From contig JAKSXM010000231.1 of NCBI GenBank assembly GCA_022575985.1, positions 27,566,501 to 27,630,500 of the forward strand: 64,000 nucleotides of DNA, given 5' to 3'. The DNA comes from Anagrus nilaparvatae (lineage: Eukaryota; Arthropoda; Insecta; Hymenoptera; Mymaridae). Both the position numbers and the translations under genes were made by a program. Shown piece after piece: positions 24,481 through 36,008 of the stretch (within the stretch, counting starts at the first letter, position 1; every line of letters starts with the position of its first letter). Below the pieces are notes generated by a model. That model saw nothing but the letters and a program-made list of their open reading frames with translations. It did no database searches and was not told the DNA's origin.

Positions 24481-24965
24481 AAACAGGAAATACCTGTTTA
24501 ATTAGATGCAAGCGGGGGAGAGAGGGAGTGTTTAAGAATGGATAATACAGTTCGTGGCCTGTTGAAGTTTTCCCCCGAATTCACTGCTAATATCCAGTTT
24601 TAATAAAATTATAAAAACCTAGTCGTATTGCTAATAGGGCTACGATCCCCTGTTATAGCAGATGAAAATGAAATATTATGAAAAAGAAGAAAAATAAACC
24701 AGTTGTACTGTTGGTTCTGGATCTTGTTTTCGGCATAGAATTTAATTGAAAAAAAATGTAGATGCTACGAAGAAAATAATATCTGGCTCTGGGGACTTCG
24801 GATTTTTCCTCAAAGAATACTTGTTTATCCTCCTATCTAAATTTGATTTGACTTCAATTAAAATTCTCTTCAGTTTTTCCCACGTGGGGTTTTCTCCTGA
24901 ATATTCATGTTTACTAATTTAAGTCTTGTTTCCTTATTTCATTATATAGTGTAATCCCATTCAAT
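24480..24965. other. less A+T-biased low-copy island
   Basis: Base composition is clearly more balanced than on either side, with GGGGGAGAGAGGGAG, TTCCCCCGAATTC and CCCACGTGGGG segments. It opens with a perfect 7 bp hairpin, AAACAGG/CCTGTTT (24482-24500). No frame of 60 codons lies in it, and no other copy was seen. It might be untranslated exon, non-coding RNA or an enhancer. Confidence 0.3.
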
Positions 24966-25016
24966 ACCTTTCAAGTTATTCTAAAAAAAAAAAAAATCAA
25001 TATACTTGCAATAGTG

Positions 25017-25567
25017 TAGTCGTATAGAGCCCTATTTCGTAGTCATTTTGTTTTTGCTGATAGGTCCATGAAATTTCCCATTGAGTACTTATGTTTTTTG
25101 GGTCACTGAATACGAATATGAAAACCGCTGTAACCGAAGATGGTCTAGTTACCCACAATAGAAGTTTAGAGGTTGTTTTATGATTTTTGTCGGTTAAGTT
25201 TTTTTTTGGATCGCTGAATACGAATGTCAAATCAGTTTTTACCTAAAATTCTCCAGCTCCCCATTGCAAACAACTTTAGATAATTATTTTTAATTGTTTT
25301 GAAATTTCCTATTATGGGCTGAAAAAATTTAGGCACAAACGAATATTATATTCGTGTTCAGCGATCCAAAATACAAATTTAACCGACAAAAATCATAAAA
25401 TAAGCGCAAAAAATAACCTATAAATTCCTATTGTGTGAAATTGGACCATTTTTGGTTAAAACGGATTTCATATTCGTATTCAGCGATCCAAAAAACAAAT
25501 ACTGATTGGAAAATTTCATGGACCTATCAGCAAAAAAAGTTACTACGAAATGGGGCTCTACGACTAA
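25017..25567. mobile_element. family M foldback element, about 550 bp
   Basis: The left arm holds, in order, GTCGTATAGAGCCCTATTTC, GCTGATAGGTCCATGAAATT, GGGTCACTGAATACGAATAT, TTATGATTTTTGTCGGTTAA and GGATCGCTGAATACGAAT. The right arm carries all five inverted and in mirror order, from about 25350 to 25567, with modest divergence. Each arm therefore contains the motif GGRTCRCTGAATACGAAT twice. The open frames at 24997-25230, 25418-25729 and 25435-25695 are readings of these arms, not genes. Confidence 0.75.
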
Positions 25568-25569
25568 AT

Positions 25570-26200
25570 TACAAGAAACATTTTCACTACAAATTGTTTC
25601 AAACCGCGAGAAAAAAACAAACATTGGTTCCTCATAAGACTTATATGATAGGTAAAAATCCTGGTAAAATTTTAAATTTTTACTTTTTTGCATAGAAGCA
25701 GATTTTAGGACCCTAGGAAGCAAAAACACCGTTTTTTTTTTTAAATATGTATGTGTTTTATGTATTTATAATGATTTTTTTATCATTTTAATGAGTTTTT
25801 TAAATTATGAGAAATTGGTAGCAGAAGGATGTATTCAAATTTTGACAATTCTTAAATATTGTCACTAAAGCTATAATAAATATTTATACATTAAGTGTTT
25901 TTAATAATTTTTTTACCATTTTAATGAGACTTTTTTTTGTAGATCCAAACTGTGGCAAAATGGTGGAAAAAGCAATTATTTAATATTGGACTATCCTAGT
26001 AAGAGCTATTGGACTGTCCTTGTATGGTTTTTAAAACCATAATGAACAGTTCCAAAAATGTTTAATGGTTTTTGTTTCATTATGAGAAGAAATAATAAGA
26101 CAGGTAAAATTTTAATTTCTTACTTTTTTGCTTTTTAAGCACGTTTAGACCCAAAACGCAAAATTTAAACTGAACTACCGATATTCGGTGTTTTCTAAAT
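25570..26200. other. A+T-rich stretch, no gene seen
   Basis: T-rich sequence with two loosely similar blocks, around 25690-25930 and 26000-26130. Both read AATTTTTACTTTTTTGC-like words followed by a few less biased bases. Nothing else recognised. Confidence 0.4.
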
Positions 26201-26470
26201 AATTATTAAATATAGTTTCTCAGAGCTGAGCAAAAACGTCGATTTCGGCACGCAGTTCTCGTTTCAGTTTCCCACGGGTAATTTTAAAATTGTTCAGTTT
26301 GACCACTGCATCCGTTTCAGAAATTTTCTGTTTACGGATAATGGACTGATTCGTTTTTAAAAAATCAGTGAAACGGATTTTTACAAAACTTATCCGTTTC
26401 AAAATTTTTATGAAAACGGAAAAATTTTAAGATTTTCCGTTTTCAATGATCCGTTAGAAAAAATTGAAAA
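26200..26470. repeat. cluster of interlocking ATCCGTTTCA inverted motifs
   Basis: The word ATCCGTTTCA or its complement TGAAACGGAT occurs repeatedly in both orientations. It includes a perfect 12 bp stem, GAAAACGGAAAA (26412-26423) with TTTTCCGTTTTC (26433-26444). A looser continuation lies at 26785-26900 (CTGTTTCAA, TTGAAACAG). The minus-strand frame 26220-26402 reads the cluster. This could be a foldback relic or a binding-site array. Confidence 0.45.
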
Positions 26471-26964
26471 CGAAATACGTTTTCGCAAATTTGCTCTAAT
26501 TTGTTATCATTTTCTTTTTCTTCATTAATCTAACGTAAAAATATAACCAATAAACATGAAAATTAAAATTGAAAAATAAACCCATGTGTACTATTATAAA
26601 AAGTTTTTAATTTTCATAACTATTGTATAAATATTACTAGCTCTTTGTTGAAAAAAATTATTTAATAAATAAATTTACAATTTTTTAATAAAGTTGATGA
26701 GCATGAGAAATAATTATATTTTTAATCATTAGCCAATGAAATTTTATGGTTGGAATCTAATCAAAGGAATAAAAGCAAAAACGGGTAAGTCTGTTTCAAT
26801 TTTTTTTAAACAGATTATTAAAAACAAAAGTTTTAAAATTATTTCGTTTTCAAAAAAATTTTGAAACAGCAGTCTTTCAAAAATTTTCCGCTTACAACAA
26901 TTTTTTATAATTTTTCAGTGTTGAAGTTTCGATTTCCAGAAATTATATTAAATCATTATAATAT

Positions 26965-27110
26965 AATAAATGGGTCGATATTCCTCAAGTGTATGTAAAC
27001 CTAATTCTTGGGTCTTCAAATCGGTCCCAAAATATTTTTCGCTCAAAGTACTATCAATAATATCAAATAAGTTACCTCCCCAATTTTTAGCCTCCTAGGT
27101 CTTCTCCTTG
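26965..27110 (-). repeat. family H repeat, minus-strand copy
   Basis: The reverse complement reads CCTAGGAGGCTAAAAATTGG, GTAACTTATTTG, TAGTACTTT and TTTGAAGACCC. It matches 35617-35740 in the same order. This is a dispersed low-copy repeat of unknown type. Confidence 0.5.
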
Positions 27111-27290
27111 ATTTTTTACAGCCAAATTAATTTTTTTTGTGCTTTTTATTTTTTAAAATTTTAAGAGCGCAAAAATTACTAAAAATTCTCTCAGACTCTT
27201 ATTTTATTGAAAAAAAAATTTTCTTCTTAGACCCGGATATGAAATTTCCCTGGCTATCCGATTCCGTGGTTCAAATTTTGTTTTTCGAGT

Positions 27291-27302
27291 TGCGCATGCG
27301 CG
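27291..27302. promoter_or_regulatory. perfect NRF-1-type palindrome
   Basis: TGCGCATGCGCG fits the consensus YGCGCATGCGCR bound by NRF-1 family factors. It lies inside a short flanking inverted repeat (TTTTTCG/CGAAAAA). No TATA box or CpG-rich exon adjoins it, so activity is uncertain. Confidence 0.3.
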
Positions 27303-27475
27303 AAAAATTGAGTAAATACGTTCCAACTTCTAATACTTCCAACTTCTCCTTCCCACTTCTCCCAAAATTTTCGTCTTCTTCTACACTTCTTATGGTAAAA
27401 TTTTTGTTTTGTTTTTTGGCTCCCTTAAAAAACTAGAGCAAAAAAACTGATTCCAAAATTTTCATTTTTTAAATA

Positions 27476-27555
27476 TTTCAAATTTCCCGCCAAGTCACGT
27501 GACCAATCAAAAATCTGACCAAAAATTTGGATTCTGCGGGAAATTTTACATAAGG
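27476..27555. promoter_or_regulatory. E2F-, E-box- and CCAAT-like sites inside a dispersed repeat
   Basis: TTTCCCGCC (E2F-like), GTCACGTGAC (palindromic E-box) and CCAATCA (CCAAT box) lie within about 30 bases, and an inverted GCGGGAAA follows. A diverged copy at about 37915-37985 (AAATTTCCGCCAATACATGC ... GGATTCTGCAGAAAATTTTA) lacks the E-box. This is therefore a repeat that happens to carry promoter-like words. Whether it acts as a promoter cannot be judged here. Confidence 0.25.
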
Positions 27556-27836
27556 ATACCAATTTTTGTATATTTTCAAAATTTCGTATCAATTTTACGA
27601 GTTTTTAAATTTTTACCCAAAATACTTAAAATTTCAAAAAATATGCATTTATCAAAAAACGATGTCTTATTGATTTTTTTACACTTCTAATAATTTAAAA
27701 TTCATTAAAATGAAAAATAAACTATTAATATGATTAAAATTTTGAAATTTAAGATTAATTGACTTATATTGTATCAAAAAAGTTTATATTTCTTGCTTTA
27801 GTTAATAATATAATAAATAATATTATAATACAAAAT

Positions 27837-28163
27837 ACATTGATATGAAGTGGGGAAATTAGACACAGTGGCCAAGTCCTATTTCTCCTCCCCCCTCGAT
27901 TTTCAGGTCTTCGGGAGTACACCACCCTAGAAACGTGGTTCATATTAAAAATTAAAAAAAATAAAAGTTTTAAGCATATTAATCTTAAGTCTTTTTAAGA
28001 TTAATATGCTTAATCTTATGTCTTTAATTAAACTTTTATTTTTTTTAATTTTTAATATGAACCACGTTTCTAGGGAGGTGTACTCCCGAAGACCTGAAAA
28101 TTGAGGGGGGAGGGGAAATAGGACTTGGCCACTGTGTCTACTGTCCCCACTTCATATCAATGT
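27837..28163. mobile_element. family C palindrome, 327 bp, near-perfect arms
   Basis: The arms run from 27837 and from 28163 towards the centre with about five or six mismatches over roughly 130 bases, by eye. The centre holds its own perfect 18 bp stem, TAAGCATATTAATCTTAA (27971-27988), paired with 27995-28012. Each arm read outward from the centre (TTTTTAATATGAACCACGTT, CTCCCGAAGACCTGAAAATT, a G-rich tract) resembles the 5' end of family B, so the palindrome looks like two B 5' ends head to head. One arm recurs at 36735-36850. Confidence 0.8.
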
Positions 28164-28184
28164 TGATTTCAAATAAAAAATATC

Positions 28185-28630
28185 GCCCATAACTTATCAG
28201 AACTTCCCTAAACGTGTAATATTCTAGGTCCCTAAATCAAAAATATTCTATGTTTCTAAAGCCGGATTATTCCAAGCCCCTAAATTTACTACTTTTCAAC
28301 TCCCTCCAAAAATCTGTATTAATCTTGAATTATGATTACCTGTATCTGCTCAAAAGAGGAATGAAAATTTCTCAGAATTAAAATAATTGAACAGAAAAAT
28401 GCATATAAATCAATAAGATTTAAAAATTAATAATTCAAAAATGTTTATATTTATAATTAAAAATTTTGCAATTGGCATATAATAATGATTATTTCCATTT
28501 GATATGAAAAATATTTTCAAATTAAAATTTAAATACGTAGAAAATAAACATTTTAATGATTGATTTTAAATCCTTATTTTATTTAAAACATTTAATCTGA
28601 AATTTTGACGTTTAATTATTTATTTTAAGT
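28185..28630 (-). repeat. inverted duplicate of 36.0-36.5 kb
   Basis: The reverse complement of this segment matches 36009-36480 over most of its length. Shared blocks include TTTCAGATTAAATGTTTTAA, AAATCAATCATTAAAATGTT and ACAGATTTTTGGAGGGAGTT. It ends in family B units (28212-28300). The other copy has about 29 extra bases near 36290. It abuts the family C palindrome, and GTTATGGGCG beside the junction is also shared (about 36700). Confidence 0.7.
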
Positions 28631-28634
28631 TCCG

Positions 28635-31600
28635 TTAATAGCCGTTAGGCCTTACATGAAATCTATAACCTGAAAAAAGGCCAAAATTTTGGGTACTTAA
28701 CCCAATACTAAGGTACAGTACACACAGTACACACACCCAATACACCCCTACAGAATAGGTAGCAAAATTTTCAGAAAATAATTAAAATATTCAAAAAAAA
28801 ATACTTTAACACTTAGGTAGGAAGAAAAATAAAATAATCTTAAAAATTTTATTTTAATTAATTTTTTTAAATATACCAACAATTTTAAAATTTAATTAGA
28901 AAATAAAAAAAAATTACGTATCAATTTTCGGCATTTTTATATTAATTTGATTTTACAATACACTGTATAATAAAGTATTTATTCCATTGTTTACTATTAT
29001 CTAAGATAATTTATTTTTATAGTGCATTTTTTTAATCTTGTAAGCTTAACTGATACTTAAATTTATGTGCCTATAAAATATTTTTTTTGCTAATCCGCAC
29101 CCTATAACATAAACGTAAATTAATTTACGGCTACATTTAAAGTTTTTTTCTAAATAATTCCTGCAATATCAAATTTATCCCCAATTTATTAAATGATCAT
29201 AAATTTAATTTTTTTATATAAATTTATTGTCCAAGTATTGCCTTATTTACCTTACAATTAATTATTTATTTAGTATGAAATTGTTGAAATACAAATTCAA
29301 GTGTATTTAAATTTTTCTTTTTATTATTTCGCACTTATTCTTATCAGTCATCTTGTAAGGAAACGCTTCTTTTTTATATTTTACTTATCATGATTAGCCT
29401 ACATAGACTTAATTTTTTTTAATTGTATAAAATTAAATAATTTAAGATTTCTTATCCAGAAGTTTATTTACTTTTTTTAAAAAAATAAATCCAAAATAAA
29501 AAAAGTTAATGTAAAAGTTTTCCGGATTCTTTTTTAAACATCTTTTGTGGCTTTTTTTTCAAGTTTAAATAACTAACAAATATACAAGTTTATTTTTTTA
29601 GAAAATTTTCAAAAGATTTACAAAACTGTGGTTTCTTCTTTTTAAAGCAAAAAACAAATTATTGAAAAAAAAACTTTTTGAAATGTTTAAATAAAGTCTT
29701 CTATCAGAAAAAAGAAAAACTATCAATTTTTTTAAGTAAAAATAAATTATTGATTTTTAGGCACGATAGCATTTACTATCCAAATTTGCAGGCGAAATTG
29801 TGCCTTCTAATTTATTTAACTCAAAAAATAGAATTTGCTAAAAATATTTAATTTCAAAAAAAAATTTATTTGTAAATGCTAGGGGTATTTTTTGATACAC
29901 GTTTGCTTACTAAAACCTTTGAATATAATAATTCTTCTAAATTTTTGCTAAAATGGTTTTGAACAACTATCAGAAATTATCAGTTTCTATTGTATTAATT
30001 TTGAAAACTATTTTAGATAGAATTTTTTTTTCATCAGCAAGAATTTTATTTTAAGAATATTAAACCCAAATAAGTGTAAATGTTTTGATTTAGTTCTTTG
30101 GGAAACTCAGACAAGAGTGTGATACTATCACGTGTCTTAAGTTTTTCAAGGTTTACAATATTTTTTACCTGGTCTAAGTGCACAACGAGGCGCCAAATCT
30201 CCCCCCCCCCCCCCTAGGGTTTGGGCTAGTTTTTTATCGAGAGACTTTGCGGGGGCTTGAGCTCCTTTGGAAAACTTATTGGATGGCCGAAATCCCAAGT
30301 GAACAAAAATTCAGGTAACAAATTAGTATTTTTTTTTTTTGGTTTCCTTTACTTTGTTTTTAAAAACAGGAAAAAAAGGAAAAATCAACTATTTATTTAA
30401 AAAAATGAAAAGAAAATCCCAGCCAAATTTTCCGGCTTAATAATCTACAAAAATAATGAAATTTTATTCGAAAGTATATGAAGCGTAATTATTTATTTTA
30501 CAAATATTAAATACAATAAATAGGTTTCGCTGTAAATACTAATTAAATTTTTGTAATATTGTATGAAAATTTATAAATTTTGTAATTGACGTGTAGGTAA
30601 TTAAATTTAATATTATTTTGTAAAATTAATTAAAATCTAGATTAAAATTAAAATTACTAAATTTCCTATTAAAAATTACAAAAAAATTATTTTAAATTGC
30701 AATGAAGATAAAAGATTAAAAAATTATAATTGCTAAATTAATCCCAGTGTAAAATAAATTCTGCCATATGTCGAGTACGATAAAACATTTTTGAAAATTA
30801 TATTTTTTTTCAATAAAATTTATGAAAATAAAAAAATTGTTTATTTACTTGAATGAGCAACAAAAAAATATAAAAAAAATAAGATTTTTTTTATTTAAAA
30901 AGAAAATCTTTTTTATACTTTATCTATTTTATTTTTCAATTTGAAATTGAAAATATCTTCTAAAAAAAAAAACGTTTTTTTACAACTACTTTTAGTATGT
31001 TATTATATAATTGAATGAACATGAAAGTATGTTATTAAATTTAAAAATTTATGAAGAAAAAATTATTTTTTTATTAAAAAAAAAAAATTAAATATTATTT
31101 ATTTTTCACGAGATCAAAAAAGAAAAATTGAATTTAGGACAAAAAATTATTGTAAGAGTAAACATTGGAAATTTTCTATAAAAAAAAATGTCAAATGAAT
31201 ATCTAAATAGAAAGGACTTTTTGACACGATTGCCGATGGCATAAAGGCAATTAAAAAAAAAAAAGAATTTGGTAACAAATAATATAGATTTTTTTCTGCA
31301 GTATATAAAGGCCCTTTTAAATAAACACAAACGTGGCGTGTGTATAAACCGTGAAAATAGAGTTTTTTTTTTTTTTTAGATAAAAAGGAAAAATAGTAGT
31401 AACGATGAAAAAGCAATGAGAAAACAAACGTAAAAACCGTTTTATATTGCGGAAACAATAGAAAGTACGTTGATTGACGATTTGCATAGGCAAATGAGGT
31501 GAAACCTTGCAATGTTTGCTTGGACTCTCTCTCTATATTTTGCTAATTGTTTTTTGCTTCAAATGGGCCATCGTTTGCCTTTTGTTTATTTTATTTTTTA

Positions 31601-33315
31601 AATAGAAATAAAAATTTTTTTTTTCTATCTCTTTGTCTGTATGTACAAAAAAAATTAGCTACATGTACCGTAATTTTTTTTGTTATCCTAGAATTTTATA
31701 AAAAATCATGTGTATAGCAATTGATGTAATAATAAAATGAAAATCAAAAGAATTTCTATCTCTTTTTAACCCAATAGAAATTTAACCTTTTGTAAAATTC
31801 AAATCAAGCATCGATTACTTTCGGTGGTTAGCCCTATGTGTCATAAATATATATATTGGTTATATATGTATCAGAGTTGTGTTAATTTGCGGCATTGTTC
31901 AATTTTTCGTACATAAATAAAAATAAATACAAAATTACATCTCGTTAGTAAAGCTATAGAAAATTTCAGAAACATCAATTTTGACATTTATTATTTAAAA
32001 TTTGGTTAAATTCAAAATTAATTTAAATAAATCTATTTTTTTAAGAATTACACACACACACGCATAAAAACTATCTAAACAAAAACGGTAATTCTTATCT
32101 TGTCGTCGAAAGTAATTTCTTTTTTAACTTGAATGTACATGGTGGTTAATTCAAGTACAGTAGACTAAGAGAATGAAGGTATTATAAAATTCATTGAGGT
32201 AAATTAGCTTGTTAAAACGATAATAAAAAAGTTATGCATATTTATGACAAAATTTTAATTTTAAATAAGGAAAAAGTAAAAAGATAATGTTGCTTTAATG
32301 AATTTAACTAAACATGAATATTATTAACTTTGGCTTACTTGTATTATATGCAATTAAATAATTAACAGTTTGATTATTATTATACAGCTTGATTGGTCGA
32401 TATTTTACTGCTCTATGAGGGTCCAGTATAGAATTTGTTGTGTAATTTTAAGGGGTTTTGTTTGTACATTTACTACATGATTTTACGTTAAATTGTAAGA
32501 AGATTGTAAACACTGGTTTATGTGTTTATTCTTTCGAGTAAAATTTAAATTTTTAATAGATGGAAAATGAAAATCCATCAAGAATAAAATTAAACATCAT
32601 CTACTTGAAAACCCAAATAATATTTAGTTGTTTAAATTTAAATTTATACTAAATTTTATTATTCTTTACCCTATAAAGGAAAATTATAAATTATTATGTA
32701 TTTTATGTTAATTTTTAGCTTTAAATTTAGTTTTTAAGTTTAATTAACATTATATTCTATTTTCTTTTTTTAAAACTAATTACATAACTATTTACTATAA
32801 CCAGTCTGCGCACAGCTGATTAAATCGCTTCAGCAGGTTACTTTACATTTGTAATATTTTTGTAGTATTTTTCATTGTTTTAAAATAGCCTCAGAGATTA
32901 CTAACTGTAAGTACGAACATTTCTTTCAAACAGGAAAAATTAGACGCTTTGTATATGTGAAATTGGATATTAAAGAGTAATAATTATATGAGTTTTTAGG
33001 GGAAACGTATCTCCAGAGGGTAAGCATAGCAAAGAAAAATATTTTTTGACCTAATGAGTTTTTTTTTTACATAAGTTGCTCATATTTTTTAGAGAAACCT
33101 AAATTTCACATGAAATTTTTTGTTTTACCCTGAATCCCCAATTTTACTTTTACAAATAATTTGTTCTAAGGTCTAAATAAGTCTCGAAATAAGTATCCCT
33201 AATCGCTGATTACGAAAATCGCAGTTTCGCTTGTAGAGATTTGGAGAACGCCTTAAAATAAGGAAAGTACTAATTATAAACAAGAAAATTTCTCCCGTAT
33301 AAGTGGATAGAACAA
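28635..33315. other. A+T-rich stretch, no gene seen
   Basis: Mostly A+T-rich filler. A 14-base C run lies at 30201-30214 in a less biased block (30170-30300). The segment 31140-31560 is low-copy; its minus-strand frames (121 codons at 31147-31512, and 31106-31330) are rich in Phe, Tyr and Leu and show no domain. A CpG word group (GGCGTGTG, AACGTGG) lies near 31335. No gene can be supported. Confidence 0.45.
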
Positions 33316-33319
33316 GCTG

Positions 33320-33565
33320 AGCGGTATAAAAAATGTGTTCGATTTAAGTGGGGGGGAGTCAAATTGGATTTAGAATACTTTCAATTCTGAGGGCTTAGAA
33401 TAATCCGGGTTTACGGACTTGTAATAATTCAGGTTAAAGGATCACTTAAAATATTTTCGATTTAGGGACCTAGAATAATACGCATTTAGGGAATCAGAAA
33501 AGTTTGGATTTAAAATCTTAACATCTAATAAAGGTGATACTTACAAATTATAAAATTTGTATTAT
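33320..33565 (+). mobile_element. family B element, truncated at both ends
   Basis: Starts within the G-rich leader (TTCGATTTAAGTGGGGGG), runs through about seven 24-base units and enters the 3' block (AATAAAGGTGATACTTACAA). It stops before the terminal CATGTTCCATG and hairpin. A family A element begins about 125 bases downstream. Confidence 0.65.
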
Positions 33566-33691
33566 ATTTTATCCTAGATAGTGATTTTTTGATTTTTTTT
33601 TTTTCTATTTTATTATGTTTTATTTTTTTTTTTTAATTTACCAAAACACTAATTATTAAAAATAAAATATAATACAAATTAAAGTATTATT

Positions 33692-33973
33692 AGTCCTGTC
33701 GCCAGCAATGCTAATTATTGCCCTAAAATGCCATAAAAGCTCCATGGAAAAAAATGGGTGGTATTTATGTTTTTTGACCCGCTAAACACGAATCCGAGGT
33801 ATATTTCACAAAATTCGTAGTAAATCTTTTGTTATTAACAAAATTTTGCAAAATAGACCCCAGATTCGTGTTTAGCGGGTCAAAAAACATAAATACCACC
33901 CATTTTTTTTCATGGAGATTTTATGGTATTTTAAAGTTTTAGGGCATTAAACAGCACTGCTGGCGACAGGACT
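33692..33973. mobile_element. family A foldback MITE, copy 2
   Basis: A 282 bp element. The 5' end AGTCCTGTCGCCAGCAATGC matches the inverted 3' end GCACTGCTGGCGACAGGACT, and both arms carry TTTTTTGACCCGCTAAACAC. The 5' side has the expected TA; the 3' side reads TG, probably a mutation of TA. It is the best-preserved pair of arms among the three copies. Confidence 0.8.
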
Positions 33974-33979
33974 GTATAA

Positions 33980-35610
33980 TATAGCTGCAAAATCAAAGAA
34001 ATTTCAAGCGCAAATATCTAATAAATTATTAACTTTTTTTTAGTTTCTAAAGGACATATACTTTGATTAATGGCTACAAGAGTTAAAATTCTAAAAGTTT
34101 CTATTTCCAAAAATTTAAATCAATAGATCCCATTCTTATCCGCCTGATTCAACCTTAATGTGTATTATATTTTGCAAATTCATTTTCACCAAAAAAAACC
34201 TGGATTTTGTAATCAGCAATCCGAAAAATCTATATTAGACCTTTGTTTCATATGTTTTAAAAAAACATCCGCCCCTGTCCGTGATCTGACTGGTGTAATC
34301 ACCAAATACCGACATTAAAAAATACCTGAAAGCTCCTTAACTTGAATGACTTTTTGGATGTACAAAAATATTCTAAAAATCTTTGTGTAATATTTGCTAT
34401 ACCCTTAATTCCCATTTTTTTCTTAACCAAAAAACCTAAATGAATTTTTGTTTAAAAAATTATGAACGCTGTTTAATCATAGTAAACTTTACTTTAAGAA
34501 TCTTCTCGTTTAACCGACTAAAAGGTATACTGGTAGATAAAAAGTAAAAAAAAAAATAGTTACGCAATTAATCTACTATAGTTCAAAGAAGAATTCATAT
34601 AAAGTTGGTTTATTTTTTTTTTTTCTAAATACTTCAAATATTAGTTTTTTATGTTAATTAATTCTACTAGAAAACTTTTTTAATTTATTACAGAAAATAG
34701 CCAAAGTTTTAGATAATATAATAGTTAATTTTTTTGTTAAATTTTTAAATAAAATATTTTTAGGTAAAATTTCAGAGCTTAAAAAAAAGGTATGGCTTAT
34801 CCATGGATTTTTTCTGCAGATAAAATAACATAATTATAATAATTTTTAATAAATAATAAGAAAATAAGTATATATAAAAGATTATATAATTATAAATAAC
34901 GAAATATAATCTTTTTTTTTTTAAGTCTTTTATTTTTTCAAAAAGCGTCAATATCCCTTTTTTCTCGTATTTTTATATGATGAAAAACTTGCAAAGAAGA
35001 AAAAAATAAAAGCAACATCAAAGAGAATCCGCAGGTGTAGCTAATCCAACTCTATATATATATATATATATACTTATATAGAGTACATTAATTATAAATG
35101 AGATATATATTGCGTAAAATTCTTAATCCTAGAGAATATTCAAGGATTTTTATTTTTTTAAACTTTTTTTATGTACAGACTAGCCATTTCTTTTATTTGA
35201 TATTTGTAAAAAAAAAGTGAAGAGAATAAGAGAAAAGCTTTTAATGAGTAAATACTTTATTTGGGTACTTTATATGAGCTTGTAATTTAATTATTTAAGT
35301 TATGACTGGAGTTAATTTGGCTTTATTGAGATGTTAGAATTTAGTCAATATTCTGGAGCTTTGAATTTATATTTGATTTTTTTGTGTAACAATGATCTGA
35401 TTGTATTAGTGTCATCTCTATTTCGTAAACATTTTTATTTTTATAAATAAGTCAACGGAATTTTCTCAAAAGTTTTAATGGCTTAGTTGTCCACAATAGA
35501 AAATAATTAAAAAAAAGTAACTCAACGTTGTCAATACTGGGCAAGTGAGTTACTTCTGGAAAATATAAAAGTTGATTTTCGACAAAATTTGACAAATTTT
35601 TTCGAAGATT
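33980..35610. other. A+T-rich stretch with a (TA)n palindrome
   Basis: Includes a palindrome at 35049-35084 (ACTCTATATA ... TATATAGAGT) around a (TA)n tract. A weak copy of the dispersed CGCTGATTACGAAT-type motif lies near 34208 (GTAATCAGCAATCCG). No coding signal. Confidence 0.45.
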
Positions 35611-35616
35611 TTGTCG

Positions 35617-35740
35617 CTCTAGGAGGCTAAAAATTGGGCTGGTTACTTATTTTTGGTAGTACTTTCAGAAAAAAACACTTTGGGGGAGTTTTGAAGACCC
35701 GACCATACAATTCGCACTCACTTCATTTAAATTTACCCAT
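35617..35740 (+). repeat. family H repeat, plus-strand copy
   Basis: CTCTAGGAGGCTAAAAATTG, GGTAGTACTTT and TTTTGAAGACCC match the reverse complement of 26965-27110. The frame 35634-35882 begins inside it and is not considered coding. Confidence 0.5.
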
Positions 35741-36008
35741 ATATTTCAACCCTTTTGTGAACTTCATCAAAAAATTAAAAAACAAGCCCATATACCAAAA
35801 TTTTTGTATTATTATTTTAATTATTTACGGTTTAAATTATAAATTAGAAATATATGATAAAGTTTTCTTTTTATTTAATTAATAAGCTTATAAAATTATA
35901 ATTATAATTCTTTCTCGTATATACAATTTTTAATTCATAATTGCTAATCTTTAACAAAAAAAATTAAAATAAAATAAATTAATAGATATTTATAGAAAAT
36001 TATATTTA

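Noticed and set aside
25418..25729. 103-codon minus-strand frame and its partner on the plus strand
   Set aside because: Both lie in the arms of the 25.0-25.6 kb foldback and are mirror readings of it.
31147..31512. 121-codon minus-strand open frame
   Set aside because: Very rich in Phe, Tyr, Leu and Lys from A/T tracts, no domain, an overlapping frame in another phase, and no splice or promoter context.
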